A DNA stretch of 64,000 bases from UBA4416 sp048498515 (GTDB taxonomy: Bacteria; Bacteroidota; Bacteroidia; B-17B0; Aurantibacillaceae): positions 124,001 through 188,000 of the forward strand of contig JBEHXV010000003.1 in the NCBI GenBank assembly GCA_048498515.1. Direction: 5' to 3'. Shown here piece by piece: positions 1 to 8,703 of the stretch (positions are counted from its first letter, which is position 1; each line of letters starts with the position of its first letter). The notes under the pieces were generated by a model. The model worked only from the letters and a program-made list of their open reading frames with translations. It had not been told where the DNA came from and did no database searches. Both the position numbers and the translations under genes were made by a program.

Positions 1-756
1 AATACGTTGCTGCAAGCCTGGAGGCAATGGGGTTGATTTTTTACGCGTTCTTTGGTATTGCTTCAGAGCAGGGCTCAGCGGCTGAAAATCAATAGCCGCG
101 TCAAATCCTACTTCCAGGGCAGCTTTGTCATCTGTAGGGATCCATCGTTCCATACGGCATAAGTACAATTCAATGCCTTCTTTCTTTGCTTCTTCCCGCC
201 AGATCTCTATGGTGCGTTTTGCATCAGGAAGCTCCGTTGATTTGTAAATAATAAACACAGGTTTACCATCTACTCTTATGTATCGCGGATCTTTAAAATA
301 AGGCATCAACGATTGGATGTGCTTTCGGTCATCCTCATCATTATAGTTTTGTTTTAATAAAATCTCCTTATCGCTACCGTCCCATACTTTTGTCCAGTTC
401 TCATTTGCCCAACATAACATAAAAGGAAAATCGGGCTTTCCACTTTCATACACATCCTGGAAGGGACGTTCTAAGATCCGTCGTCCATTAAACCAATAAT
501 GGTAATAACAGAATCCATAAATGCCATATTCTTTTGCCAGGTCGGCCTGCGCTTGCCTTGTTTCGGGTAGTCTTAAATCATAAAACCCTAAGTCAGAAGG
601 CAAGTGCGGTTGATAATGCCCTTCGAACAAAGGCTTTGCCTTTACCACATTGGTCCACTCTGTAAACCCTTTTCCCCACCATTCATCATTTTCGGGTACA
701 GGGTGGTACTGCGGCAAATAAATGGCAATTGGCCTTATTGATTTTTTATCGCTCAT
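1..756 (-). CDS. WbsX / GH99-like polysaccharide protein (3' end cut by window edge)
   Basis: 252 codons are visible from an ATG at 756; the frame is open to base 1, so the C-terminus lies outside the window. The N-terminus (RPIAIYLPQYHPVPENDEWW) followed by GKGFTEWTNV, and later FCYYHYWFNG and WANENWTK, are the signature of the WbsX family, which resembles glycoside hydrolase family 99 (endo-mannosidase/mannanase fold). These proteins recur in O-antigen and capsule loci and are thought to act on or assemble glycan; the exact reaction is not known. It is the last visible gene of the minus-strand polysaccharide run, 23 nt after the methyltransferase. No signal peptide is visible, so a cytoplasmic site is likely. 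Family assignment is firm, function is inferred. Confidence 0.85.
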   Translation of the reverse strand, partial: MSDKKSIRPIAIYLPQYHPVPENDEWWGKGFTEWTNVVKAKPLFEGHYQPHLPSDLGFYDLRLPETRQAQADLAKEYGIYGFCYYHYWFNGRRILERPFQDVYESGKPDFPFMLCWANENWTKVWDGSDKEILLKQNYNDEDDRKHIQSLMPYFKDPRYIRVDGKPVFIIYKSTELPDAKRTIEIWREEAKKEGIELYLCRMERWIPTDDKAALEVGFDAAIDFQPLSPALKQYQRTRKKSTPLPPGLQQRI

Positions 757-779
757 AGATTAAAGCTCTTTCAAAAAAA

Positions 780-1631
780 CTATTTGGCTTTATGCATTAC
801 AAATACTTCGTTATATACACCCATAATACCATGTTCCTTGTCATGATAAATGTCAACCACATCCGTATCGAGCCCTGAAACCTTTTTTATAAAATCAACC
901 ATATCAAAACCCCAGTGCATGGTTACCGGTGAGCCTTCGGGATCTACCGGGTTACCGTGATACTCAGGTGTTTTCAAAAAATTAGGTTTCCCATTTTCAC
1001 CAAGTGTTGCCCACACTTCAGTTTTCATATGCCTGTTAATAACGGGTACAGTAAAAATATGCGCGCCGCCTTTTTTGAGCGTGCGCCCAATTTCTTTAAA
1101 TGCTTTTTCAGGATTATACACATGCTCCATAACATCGGATGTAATGACAAGATCAAAGCTTTCATCAGGAAAAGTCTGGTTTTCCAGATCCTCATTCCTG
1201 AAACCATCTACCATTGTTCCAAACTCTTTGGTTGGGAAATACTGCGAAGGCAGGTAATTTTTACTGTGCTTTTTAAGCCTTACACTGGCGCCTCGCTTCA
1301 TAGGCGACGACTCATGAATAGCCAGTTCTTTCCAGTTCGGGTAATAGGTTTCAATGGTTTTCATCAAAGCGCGTTCTCTTGGTTTGCACCTGCAAGTCAT
1401 GCAAAAGTAAGAGTCACGTAACCAACTATCATGCGCTTCAAAAACAACTTCCTGCTCACAGCAAACACAATATCCTTTATGAGAAAAATAAAAATCACCG
1501 GAAATCAATTCTTTGATCGCCTTTGTTTTTAATTGCTCTGCCTTTATCTTGTCAGCCTTTTCCCTTTCTCTTCTTTTTTTCCTCACAGGGTTTAAGATGG
1601 CATTCCGGATATCTTTTAAAAATTGAATCAT
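780..1631 (-). CDS. Class I SAM-dependent methyltransferase with N-terminal Cys cluster
   Basis: 283 residues. A Lys/Arg-rich helix (about 15-42) precedes a cysteine cluster (C55, C57, C58 and C77, C80, C82) that looks like a zinc-binding treble. The Methyltransf_11-like core follows, with the conserved acidic/hydrophobic motif FDLVITSDVMEHV near residues 159-171 and a post-motif GGAHIFTVPV. The usual glycine-rich SAM motif I is weak, as in several capsule-locus methyltransferases. It probably methylates a sugar, or a sugar-phosphate group at the growing glycan end, in the cytoplasm. It lies 22 nt after the preceding glycosyltransferase gene in the same run. The substrate cannot be read from the sequence. 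Confidence 0.8.
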   Translation of the reverse strand: MIQFLKDIRNAILNPVRKKRREREKADKIKAEQLKTKAIKELISGDFYFSHKGYCVCCEQEVVFEAHDSWLRDSYFCMTCRCKPRERALMKTIETYYPNWKELAIHESSPMKRGASVRLKKHSKNYLPSQYFPTKEFGTMVDGFRNEDLENQTFPDESFDLVITSDVMEHVYNPEKAFKEIGRTLKKGGAHIFTVPVINRHMKTEVWATLGENGKPNFLKTPEYHGNPVDPEGSPVTMHWGFDMVDFIKKVSGLDTDVVDIYHDKEHGIMGVYNEVFVMHKAK

Positions 1632-1653
1632 ATGTTTACTGTTTAATTAAAGG

Positions 1654-2808
1654 TTATTTTTTAAGAATGTTATTAAAAATACCGGATATTTTACGGGCAT
1701 AAGCATCAACCGTATAATTTAAAGCATTGATCTTTCCATTCTCAGAGATCGCTTTGTAAAGTGTTCTGTCTTTAATAAGGCTTTCAATACACAGCGCCAG
1801 GTTTTCGGGCGACTGTTGGTATAATAAACCGTTTTCTTTATGGGTAATAATTTCCAAAGGCCCCCCTGATGCATTGGCAACTACAGGAATGCCTCTTTGC
1901 ATGGCCTCAATAACAGTCCTGCCAAAGCCTTCCATGACGGAACAGTTCAATAAGACATCCAGGTTACTGTAAATTAAATCCTGATCTTCTTCGAAACCCT
2001 TAAAAACGACATTATCACCGCATTTTAGATCGCTGATAAGTTGTTGCAGCTTTTTATGGTATTCCTTATCCACAAGATTACCATACAAGTACAGCATAAC
2101 TGAAGGATAGATCTTTGCCAGAATAGCCATTGCCCTAATGGCTACTTCTTGCCCTTTACCGGGAACTATAGCTCCAAGAATCCCAAAACGGAATCCATGA
2201 GAAGGATATTCTTTTTCGGGATAGGTTTTGTTCTCTTTTACCAGGCCGTTATAAATCACTGATGAATTACCCGTTGCATTACCGTACCAATGTTCCCTGA
2301 GACCTTTAGATACAAAAATCACATGTTGCGATCCTCTCATTTGCTTTATAACCTTGCTCCTGGTTGGCAGATACTCAAAATTATAATCAAGGTCACCAAA
2401 CTCCCTGACATGCCACACGTGCGGCAAGTTATTTTGTTTTGCCAAAGCAGAACCAATAGAGATAATGGATGTATTTGAATAGATCAAATTTGGTTTAAAA
2501 TCCTTTATAATAGCATTCAACTGGGGGAGTTTTGCCCATACGCTCTTTTTATACTTAAGGATATGCTTTAGTTTTTGAAAAATGTGTTTGGAATGATCCC
2601 AGGTAAAACAACGTGGTACGGCAATAATTTTATAATTGATCTCCTCTGCCGATAGCGCCTCTTCCATTTTCCCCCTGTGCGGTAATATCACAAGAATCTC
2701 TGCAAAGTTATCTTTTTTGATCTCCGTTAATAAGGTTAACAACGACTGCGCGGCACCATATAAAGAGGCATCGTGTGCAAAAACCAAAATACGCGGGCCC
2801 TGAACCAT
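1654..2808 (-). CDS. Glycosyltransferase family 4 (GT-B)
   Basis: 384 residues. Two Rossmann-like halves are visible: an N-terminal acceptor half starting RILVFAHDASLYGAAQSL and a C-terminal donor half starting GILGAIVPGKGQ (about 209-220). The E-x7-E type donor motif is EGFGRTVIEAM (about 293-303), followed by GIPVVA and GGPLEII. This is the Glycos_transf_1/GT4 pattern of retaining NDP-sugar transferases, acting at the inner membrane on lipid-linked glycan. Its ATG shares one base with the stop of the upstream gene (TAATG), so translation is probably coupled. Donor and acceptor sugars are unknown. Confidence 0.9.
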   Translation of the reverse strand: MVQGPRILVFAHDASLYGAAQSLLTLLTEIKKDNFAEILVILPHRGKMEEALSAEEINYKIIAVPRCFTWDHSKHIFQKLKHILKYKKSVWAKLPQLNAIIKDFKPNLIYSNTSIISIGSALAKQNNLPHVWHVREFGDLDYNFEYLPTRSKVIKQMRGSQHVIFVSKGLREHWYGNATGNSSVIYNGLVKENKTYPEKEYPSHGFRFGILGAIVPGKGQEVAIRAMAILAKIYPSVMLYLYGNLVDKEYHKKLQQLISDLKCGDNVVFKGFEEDQDLIYSNLDVLLNCSVMEGFGRTVIEAMQRGIPVVANASGGPLEIITHKENGLLYQQSPENLALCIESLIKDRTLYKAISENGKINALNYTVDAYARKISGIFNNILKK

Positions 2809-4295
2809 TAATTTACCTTTAGGGCCATTCCCGCAGTCTGGTAGCCAAATAAATTTAAGATACTCTTATCCACTATGTACCGTTCTTTTATCACAGCATC
2901 TTCCCGGGAAATCGTAACTTCAGAAGATTCCTTATTCAGCAGATCCGATAGTTCCTTTTCGCTTGCGGCTGTTAAAAATTCTCCCGATTCAATTTTGTTC
3001 TTATAAATAATGCCTCCTCTTTCGCCTATAATAATATTTCTTATTCCAAAATGTTCCGCTTCAAGTGCCACACCCGAAGAATTGGTAATGTTTATGGTGA
3101 CAAAAGTAAATACCTGGTAAAGGGATGGGCCATTTGCAAGATCCATTTCAATTTTTCCGGGGAACTTATTTTTAAACTCTATCAGGCGTTGCTTATCCTG
3201 TGGGTAACGTGGATGTAACCTGAAATACCAGGTAAACCGGCTGTCGTTTGCTATAATATTTTCAACAAATTCAGGGATCCATTCCCCTGCCAGAGAAACT
3301 AATATGCCATTGGTTGCCGAAGCTTCCTTGTGTCCGAACTGTTGTTTTTTTTGAATGACTGCTAAATTACCTCCGGCTATTATTTTCGGCTGATATGCTG
3401 TGGAAGGGAAATTCCTTGAAATTCTTTCGGCATCTTCCTGGCTCCATACCCAGAAGATGGATGGAAAATAGTGACGGTAATGTTCCATACCGTTCCATTT
3501 GGCATAAGCGAAATGAAGATCAGACTGCTGGCTGTGCTGATATTCCACTACAGGAATTTTGCAATGGTTTGCCGCCCTCGATAAAGCCAAGGCGTCATTA
3601 TCATAATACACATAAGACCATATTAATTTTGGACGAACTATCCCAAGCAGATGTTTAAAGGTATTAAAAGCGATCTCCTGCTGGATCTTTGCATTATAAT
3701 ATATGCTAACGCAATGAGCCTGTTCAGGGACTTTATTCTCAACTAAAAACTGTTTAAGCAGTTCCGCGTTTTTAATATAGGTATCATATGTTTTAAACAG
3801 CTTTGCTTTGAGTGAAAATGATAATGTATGGTATTGGCGGAGCATGTCATAAAACACTTTCAGGCGGGTTAGTTTAACCTTAAAATCGGTGCGCTTTATT
3901 AAAAGCTCTTCGAACTCAATCTTCAGCTTATTTAATTCCTGCTTAAAGGGCGATAAATACAAGTTCAATTCGTTACCTTCATGCATACTGTAATGACTGG
4001 TATAACCAAACAACAGCACTTTGTCCTTAAGCAATTTCCTGTTATAAAAAGAAAGCATTGTTAATTGGATGCGAAGTTTAACGAGCGTAAGCAGGTCATT
4101 AAATGCAAATGGCAATTTTTTATACTCAATGGTTTTTACAACCTTACTTGTATCGTATTTATTTCCGGCAAACTTTCCCAGGAAAAATGCCAGTTGTATG
4201 CGAATGATGGGAAAGTCGAAAATAAGATCATTTTTTTGTTTTGCCGCAAACTGCTCTAATTTGTCAAAAAGTTCTGTATCGTAATAACCTTTCAC
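2808..4295 (-). CDS. Probable GT-B-like surface-polysaccharide glycosyltransferase, GTG start
   Basis: 495 residues from a GTG at 4295, four nucleotides after the stop of the upstream gene; no better ATG exists near it. The N-terminal 200 residues are helical and Lys/Leu-rich. The C-terminal half looks like a GT-B donor domain: RPKLIWSYVYYDND, VVEYQHSQQSD, WYFRLHPRYP and TNSSGVALEAEHFG followed by RNIIIGERGG. The HPR and SSG..E motifs resemble capsule/CDP-glycerol-type transferases, but no specific family is recognised. It sits between an SGNH protein and a GT4 gene, which supports a role in building the repeat unit. The function is inferred from fold-like motifs and context. Confidence 0.6.
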   Translation of the reverse strand: MKGYYDTELFDKLEQFAAKQKNDLIFDFPIIRIQLAFFLGKFAGNKYDTSKVVKTIEYKKLPFAFNDLLTLVKLRIQLTMLSFYNRKLLKDKVLLFGYTSHYSMHEGNELNLYLSPFKQELNKLKIEFEELLIKRTDFKVKLTRLKVFYDMLRQYHTLSFSLKAKLFKTYDTYIKNAELLKQFLVENKVPEQAHCVSIYYNAKIQQEIAFNTFKHLLGIVRPKLIWSYVYYDNDALALSRAANHCKIPVVEYQHSQQSDLHFAYAKWNGMEHYRHYFPSIFWVWSQEDAERISRNFPSTAYQPKIIAGGNLAVIQKKQQFGHKEASATNGILVSLAGEWIPEFVENIIANDSRFTWYFRLHPRYPQDKQRLIEFKNKFPGKIEMDLANGPSLYQVFTFVTINITNSSGVALEAEHFGIRNIIIGERGGIIYKNKIESGEFLTAASEKELSDLLNKESSEVTISREDAVIKERYIVDKSILNLFGYQTAGMALKVN

Positions 4296-4299
4296 CCGG

Positions 4300-5259
4300 C
4301 TAATTCAGTTTTCGGTTATTGTTATACCATTGGGCAAAATTGCTGGTGGTTTTTTGTGCTCCTGAGTAATTGAGGTGATCGAGATTGAGGAAATCTTTTT
4401 TCACCAATACCGGATCCATCTCCCTGTTGCTTTGATTATATATGGGAAGCTTGTATTTTTCGCTAACCAGCTCCAGGGTTCTTTTGAAAGCTAAAAAGTA
4501 AGTGGTGTTTTCAAAGGCATTGGATTTGTTTTTCCAGATTGGCGGATTAGCAATAACAACCTGCATGTTATTATTCACCGCCAGTTCAATAAGCTTGCAA
4601 AAGTAACGAATTTGCTCGCTCTGCAATTTCTTTCCCTTAACCGAAAAATGATCCCAATCGAGGTTCTCTGTTTGGTTTGTAAATTCTAAAAATCCATTGT
4701 AAACCGCTTTTACCTTGCGTGTTGGTTTATATGTTTCGCCCGAGATTTTTTTGAAAAGTGTGGGAACAAGGTATTTTTCATTTCCTGATTTCATTAAGGC
4801 ATAAGCATCAAAATTTCCCTGGCCCCGCATATTCATTTCAATATTCAGGCAGCGGTCATCAACGATGGAATACAAGTACTTTGAAGGCATTGCTTTTTTA
4901 TAGAACATCTCAGGATTTGTACCCAAAACCAGGTATTTTGGTTTTTTTCCGCTGTCCAGCACTTTCTTCAGAAAAAAATAATTATCAAATGGCGTGGCAT
5001 GATAGATCGCTAAATTGTATGCACTGATCTGGCATTTTTCTTCCAGTATTCTTGTGTCGATCGCATCAGCCAGGTGAGAATCACCGATCATAATAAGATC
5101 GTAATTTTTTTCCGATTTTAAATATTGGATCCTTGACTCTACAAAAGCCCCATAATCAACCGGTCTTATGTTTTTTATGAGATTTGCTATGACAACATCC
5201 GAAAGAAGAAAAACTCCCATTAAAATAAACAGTTTTCCAACGAATACTTTCATAAACAA
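4300..5259 (-). CDS. SGNH/GDSL-like membrane-anchored protein, partner of MBOAT
   Basis: 319 residues. An N-terminal hydrophobic segment (about 7-27) anchors or exports the protein; the rest looks periplasmic. The nucleophile block LIMIGDSHLADAID puts Ser61 in GDSH, and NLDHLNYSGA near residue 298 supplies the Asp/His pair typical of SGNH acyl hydrolases/acyltransferases (DltD, AlgX/AlgJ type). The gene immediately follows the MBOAT gene with no spacer, the arrangement seen in alginate and teichoic-acid acylation, where MBOAT moves the acyl group across the membrane and the SGNH protein attaches it to the glycan. Transfer of O-acetyl groups is therefore likely but not proven. Confidence 0.75.
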   Translation of the reverse strand: MFMKVFVGKLFILMGVFLLSDVVIANLIKNIRPVDYGAFVESRIQYLKSEKNYDLIMIGDSHLADAIDTRILEEKCQISAYNLAIYHATPFDNYFFLKKVLDSGKKPKYLVLGTNPEMFYKKAMPSKYLYSIVDDRCLNIEMNMRGQGNFDAYALMKSGNEKYLVPTLFKKISGETYKPTRKVKAVYNGFLEFTNQTENLDWDHFSVKGKKLQSEQIRYFCKLIELAVNNNMQVVIANPPIWKNKSNAFENTTYFLAFKRTLELVSEKYKLPIYNQSNREMDPVLVKKDFLNLDHLNYSGAQKTTSNFAQWYNNNRKLN

Positions 5260-6696
5260 TTAAAATTGAAAGTAGATGAACTCTTTCGACTCTCCGTTAA
5301 ATAATAAAATTCCAAAGATCAGCACCACATAGGCGCTCCATCGTAGTAGTACCGGCACCTTTAATTGTTGGAAATCCAATCCATGTTTTTTTTGGCGCTG
5401 AAACCACTCAACAACAAGCAGTATGACAATAAATAAAAACAGGCTGACTAATTTATGCGTTTCGATGGTTGTGGTGAATAAACTGTTTCCAACCGTTTTT
5501 CTTAAATACATAACGGCATCTTTAATGGTTGGTGAGCGAAAGAACACCCAGGCAATGGTTGTAAAGGTAAAAGTAACCAGGATTTGAATGGTTTCTTTGG
5601 CAGAAGGGAACAACTTGTTCTTAGCCACTATTTCCAGGTTATGCCGGTTGGTTGACAAAATGATGGAAGGCATGATGAGGAATGCGTTTAAAGCACCCCA
5701 TGCAATAAATGTCCAGTTTGCACCGTGCCAAAACCCACTGACAATAAAAATAATAAAGGTGTTCCTTACCTTCATCCAAGTTCCTCCCTTGCTGCCGCCA
5801 AGAGGGATGTAGAGGTAGTCTTTGAACCATGAGGATAATGAAATATGCCATCGTCTCCAGAATTCGGCAATATCCCTGCTGAAATAAGGAAAATTAAAAT
5901 TACGCAGCAATTCTATTCCAAAAAGTCGTGATGTTCCAAGGGCAATATCGGAATAGCCTGAAAAATCGCCATAGATTTGAAACGAAAAGAAAATAGCGCC
6001 TAATACCAGGCTCCCGCTTGTTTGATGCGCATAATCTTCAAATATGGAATTGACAACTACCGCGCAGCTATCGGCAATTACCACTTTTTTAAACAGTCCC
6101 CATAAAATTTGCCTTAAACCATCGGCGGCCAAGGTATGGTTAAAGAAACGCGGCTTTTTGATCTGCGGAAGCAAATGGGTGGCCCTTTCAATAGGACCGG
6201 CAACCAATAAGGGAAAATAGCTCACGAATAAAGAGTAGTCAATGAAATTTCTTTCGGCTTTTATGCGTTCTTTATATACATCTATAATATAAGAAAGCCC
6301 ATGGAAGGTGTAAAATGAAATCCCTACAGGCAGGATCAGGCTAACAACCCACAGATCAAGATGAAACCCGAGATGCGCCGCAAGGCTGATAAATGAAGCC
6401 GCGAAAAAATTGTAATATTTTAAAACACCTAAAAAAGAAACATTGATAATGATGCTCAAAAAAAGCCACTTTCTTTTTTGTTTTCGGGTTTGGGCTTCTT
6501 CTATTTTTAGCCCCGAATAAAAATCGAGCACTACCGAAAAAACGAGTAAGAATAGAAAACGCCAATCCCAGCAGGAATAAAAGAAATAGCTTGCAATAAG
6601 CAATAGAACATTTTGCTTTTTAAAATCTTTGATACACCAATACAGAATAAACACGATTGGCAGGAAGATTAAAAAAGGAAAGGAGTTAAACAGCAT
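5260..6696 (-). CDS. MBOAT family O-acyltransferase (AlgI-like)
   Basis: 478 residues, about 10-12 transmembrane segments. Typical membrane-bound O-acyltransferase motifs are present: PVGISFYTFHGLSYIID, VAGPIERA, GDFSGYSDIALG, RRWHISLSSWFKDYLYIPLG (His284) and SGFWHGANWTF with the presumed catalytic His324. Length and motif order match AlgI/DltB-type proteins that carry acetyl groups from the cytoplasm to the outer face of the inner membrane. The SGNH gene abuts it downstream and the SpsG-like gene ends 3 nt upstream. It probably O-acetylates the exported polysaccharide. Confidence 0.92.
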   Translation of the reverse strand: MLFNSFPFLIFLPIVFILYWCIKDFKKQNVLLLIASYFFYSCWDWRFLFLLVFSVVLDFYSGLKIEEAQTRKQKRKWLFLSIIINVSFLGVLKYYNFFAASFISLAAHLGFHLDLWVVSLILPVGISFYTFHGLSYIIDVYKERIKAERNFIDYSLFVSYFPLLVAGPIERATHLLPQIKKPRFFNHTLAADGLRQILWGLFKKVVIADSCAVVVNSIFEDYAHQTSGSLVLGAIFFSFQIYGDFSGYSDIALGTSRLFGIELLRNFNFPYFSRDIAEFWRRWHISLSSWFKDYLYIPLGGSKGGTWMKVRNTFIIFIVSGFWHGANWTFIAWGALNAFLIMPSIILSTNRHNLEIVAKNKLFPSAKETIQILVTFTFTTIAWVFFRSPTIKDAVMYLRKTVGNSLFTTTIETHKLVSLFLFIVILLVVEWFQRQKKHGLDFQQLKVPVLLRWSAYVVLIFGILLFNGESKEFIYFQF

Positions 6697-6699
6697 GAA

Positions 6700-7701
6700 T
6701 TAAGCCAGCTCTAAAATTTTTTGAATGGTCAGTTGTGCCCCGTTTTTATTTAACACACCTTTTGTATTCTGTCGCATGGTGAGTAGTTCCTGGCGATTGT
6801 GATAGAACAATTGTAATTTTTGTTTTAAGGTATCGAGTGTTTCTTGGCTTAGCAAGCCCAGGTTAATGGAAACATTTTTCGCGATGATCTCTTTTGAAAT
6901 AATGCTTTGGTGAATGGCTTTTTCGAAAATATTAATGGTTGGCAATCCGGCAAAAATAGCCTCAAAAGTAGTTAAGCCGCCGGCAAAAATAGCCAGCGAG
7001 CAGTTCGACAGGATCTTCCACATACTCCTGTTGCTCTTTGCCAGTACAATCTCATGGTTCGAATCTTTTTTAATGGTGTCCACCAAGTCCTGGTAAGAGT
7101 GCGAATAACCTTCACCCAATAATACCCAAATAGTGAGATCGATTTCCAATTGGGCCAAAGCTTCAAGGATCTTTAATGTTTTGTTTGGCGCGTCTACCCC
7201 CCCCATCGAAACGGCAATAGTCAATGACTTTTCTTTGAGTGTTTTGTCGTACTCGTAATCCTCAATTTGCCGGCAGTGATTATTGAATATGGAATACTGA
7301 AGGCCACTATACACCTTTACCGAAGGTGGATACTGCGCTTCGGTAAAACGGGTAAATAACACATCAACAATGTCGTAGTTATTAAAAACGGGCGAAAGAG
7401 AAATGATTCGTTGAAATTTCTTCCTTAGTAATTGCTGGTTATCCTCGTTTAGTTCTACACAATCAATAATGCAATGATCTATAGTAGCAGGTATACTATT
7501 CAAGGCCTGAGGCAAATCAGTTTCGTTATAGACAAAACTGGCGTTTGGAATATCTTTAAACAACACCTCCAATCCCTTGTCGATAATGGCAATAAGCCTG
7601 AAATCAGCAAATGCCTTTGCATCCTCTATAAAGGAAATGGTGCGGTGCAAATGCCCCAAACCTGTATTGACGCCTCCTTTACAAACAATGCCAATGGTCA
7701 T
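6700..7701 (-). CDS. SpsG/PseG-like nucleotide-sugar hydrolase or glycosyltransferase
   Basis: 333 residues. The N-terminal motif GLGHLHR (14-20) is the G-x-GH-x-x-R signature of PseG/SpsG, which belong to the MurG-like GT-B fold. The C-terminal half has VSMGGVDAPNKT and FAGGLTTFEAIFAGLPTI, the nucleotide-binding part. PseG removes UDP from 2,4-diacetamido-trideoxy-altrose in pseudaminic acid synthesis; SpsG is its counterpart in spore-coat glycan loci. It follows the NeuB-like synthase by one nucleotide (7701/7703), so the two probably act in one pathway leading to a nonulosonate-type sugar. Whether it hydrolyses UDP-sugar or transfers a sugar is unresolved. Confidence 0.75.
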   Translation of the reverse strand: MTIGIVCKGGVNTGLGHLHRTISFIEDAKAFADFRLIAIIDKGLEVLFKDIPNASFVYNETDLPQALNSIPATIDHCIIDCVELNEDNQQLLRKKFQRIISLSPVFNNYDIVDVLFTRFTEAQYPPSVKVYSGLQYSIFNNHCRQIEDYEYDKTLKEKSLTIAVSMGGVDAPNKTLKILEALAQLEIDLTIWVLLGEGYSHSYQDLVDTIKKDSNHEIVLAKSNRSMWKILSNCSLAIFAGGLTTFEAIFAGLPTINIFEKAIHQSIISKEIIAKNVSINLGLLSQETLDTLKQKLQLFYHNRQELLTMRQNTKGVLNKNGAQLTIQKILELA

Positions 7702-7702
7702 G

Positions 7703-8698
7703 TTACTGAATGAACGAAAGATCGAATGGTTTGTGTTGTTCTATAGGTTTGGAAATTTTTTTGCCAATAAGCAGGTCAATCTGTTCGGCGGGCATTATAT
7801 TTTCCGGACGTACAACCAGCACATCTTCATCGGTAAGTATATGTCCGGCCGGTAAATCCTTAGCGGCATACAAGGAACGACGCGCACGTTTCTTTGTGTA
7901 TTTTTCGTCTTCGCTAACTTTATGTTCACGCGGGGTCATTGCCTGGTTGGCATCGTGCAGGTCTTTGACGTATTTGGTAAATTCCTGCTCGGTTTGCGCA
8001 TAGGCATGATCGAGGCCTTCCTGTGTTTTATCTTCCGTAAAATGTTTTTCGAACCAGGTAGCGCCCATAGCCAATGCCATGCAAGCTGCAACACTGTCGC
8101 TCGTATGATCGGAGAAGCCAACCGGCAAGCCAAATTTTTCTTTTAATACTTTGATGTAAGAAATATTGGCCTGGTGCAAATAGGCCGGGTAGTTCGATAC
8201 GCAATGCATGATAACCAGGTCTTTTACACCTGCCTGTACCAGTGTGTTCGCACCAATCTCAATCTCCCGCATTTCCGACATTCCTGTAGAAATTACAATT
8301 GGTTTGCCACAAGTGGCTACTTCACGTAAAAAACGCACGTTGTTAATATCGCAGGAAGCCAGCTTGATATAGGGCGGATTGAAGCCCAGCATAAGGTCGA
8401 GCCCCCGTTTATCAAAAACAGAAGAGGTAAAAGGAATACCAATGGAATTACAATAATTATTCAGGTCGGCATATTCCGCATCGGTCATCACCCCTTTTTC
8501 CCTGATCTCAATTACTTTCTTGATATCATACTTTCCGTACTCATACTCGCCTGGTAAATACAAACCCCATGGATAAATGATCTGAAATTTTACCGAATCG
8601 GCGCCGGAGCGTTTAGCAATATCGGCCAGGTTTTTTGCCTTTTGCAGGTCGCCATTATTGTTGGTTCCCGCTTCGGCTATGACATGAATTTTTTCCAT
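7703..8698 (-). CDS. NeuB/SpsE/PseI family nonulosonate synthase with SAF domain
   Basis: 331 residues. The N-terminus (HVIAEAGTNNNGDLQKA, then GADSVKFQ) is characteristic of the sialic-acid-synthase TIM barrel (about 1-260), which condenses phosphoenolpyruvate with a hexosamine-type sugar. Supporting blocks are PYIKLASCDINN, PIVISTGMS, VIMHCVSNYP, VGFSDHT and GATWFEKHFTED. The last 60 residues, from RRSLYAAKDLPAG, form an antifreeze-like SAF domain. It is followed directly by the SpsG-like gene and preceded by a pyruvyltransferase and a SpsF-like cytidylyltransferase, an order strongly reminiscent of Sps/legionaminic-type clusters. The exact product (Neu5Ac, Pse, Leg or a relative) cannot be assigned by eye. 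Confidence 0.88.
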   Translation of the reverse strand: MEKIHVIAEAGTNNNGDLQKAKNLADIAKRSGADSVKFQIIYPWGLYLPGEYEYGKYDIKKVIEIREKGVMTDAEYADLNNYCNSIGIPFTSSVFDKRGLDLMLGFNPPYIKLASCDINNVRFLREVATCGKPIVISTGMSEMREIEIGANTLVQAGVKDLVIMHCVSNYPAYLHQANISYIKVLKEKFGLPVGFSDHTSDSVAACMALAMGATWFEKHFTEDKTQEGLDHAYAQTEQEFTKYVKDLHDANQAMTPREHKVSEDEKYTKKRARRSLYAAKDLPAGHILTDEDVLVVRPENIMPAEQIDLLIGKKISKPIEQHKPFDLSFIQ

Positions 8699-8703
8699 TT
8701 TAA

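Noticed and set aside
957..1421. 154-codon plus-strand frame
   Set aside because: Opposite the methyltransferase gene; composition is that of an antisense shadow.
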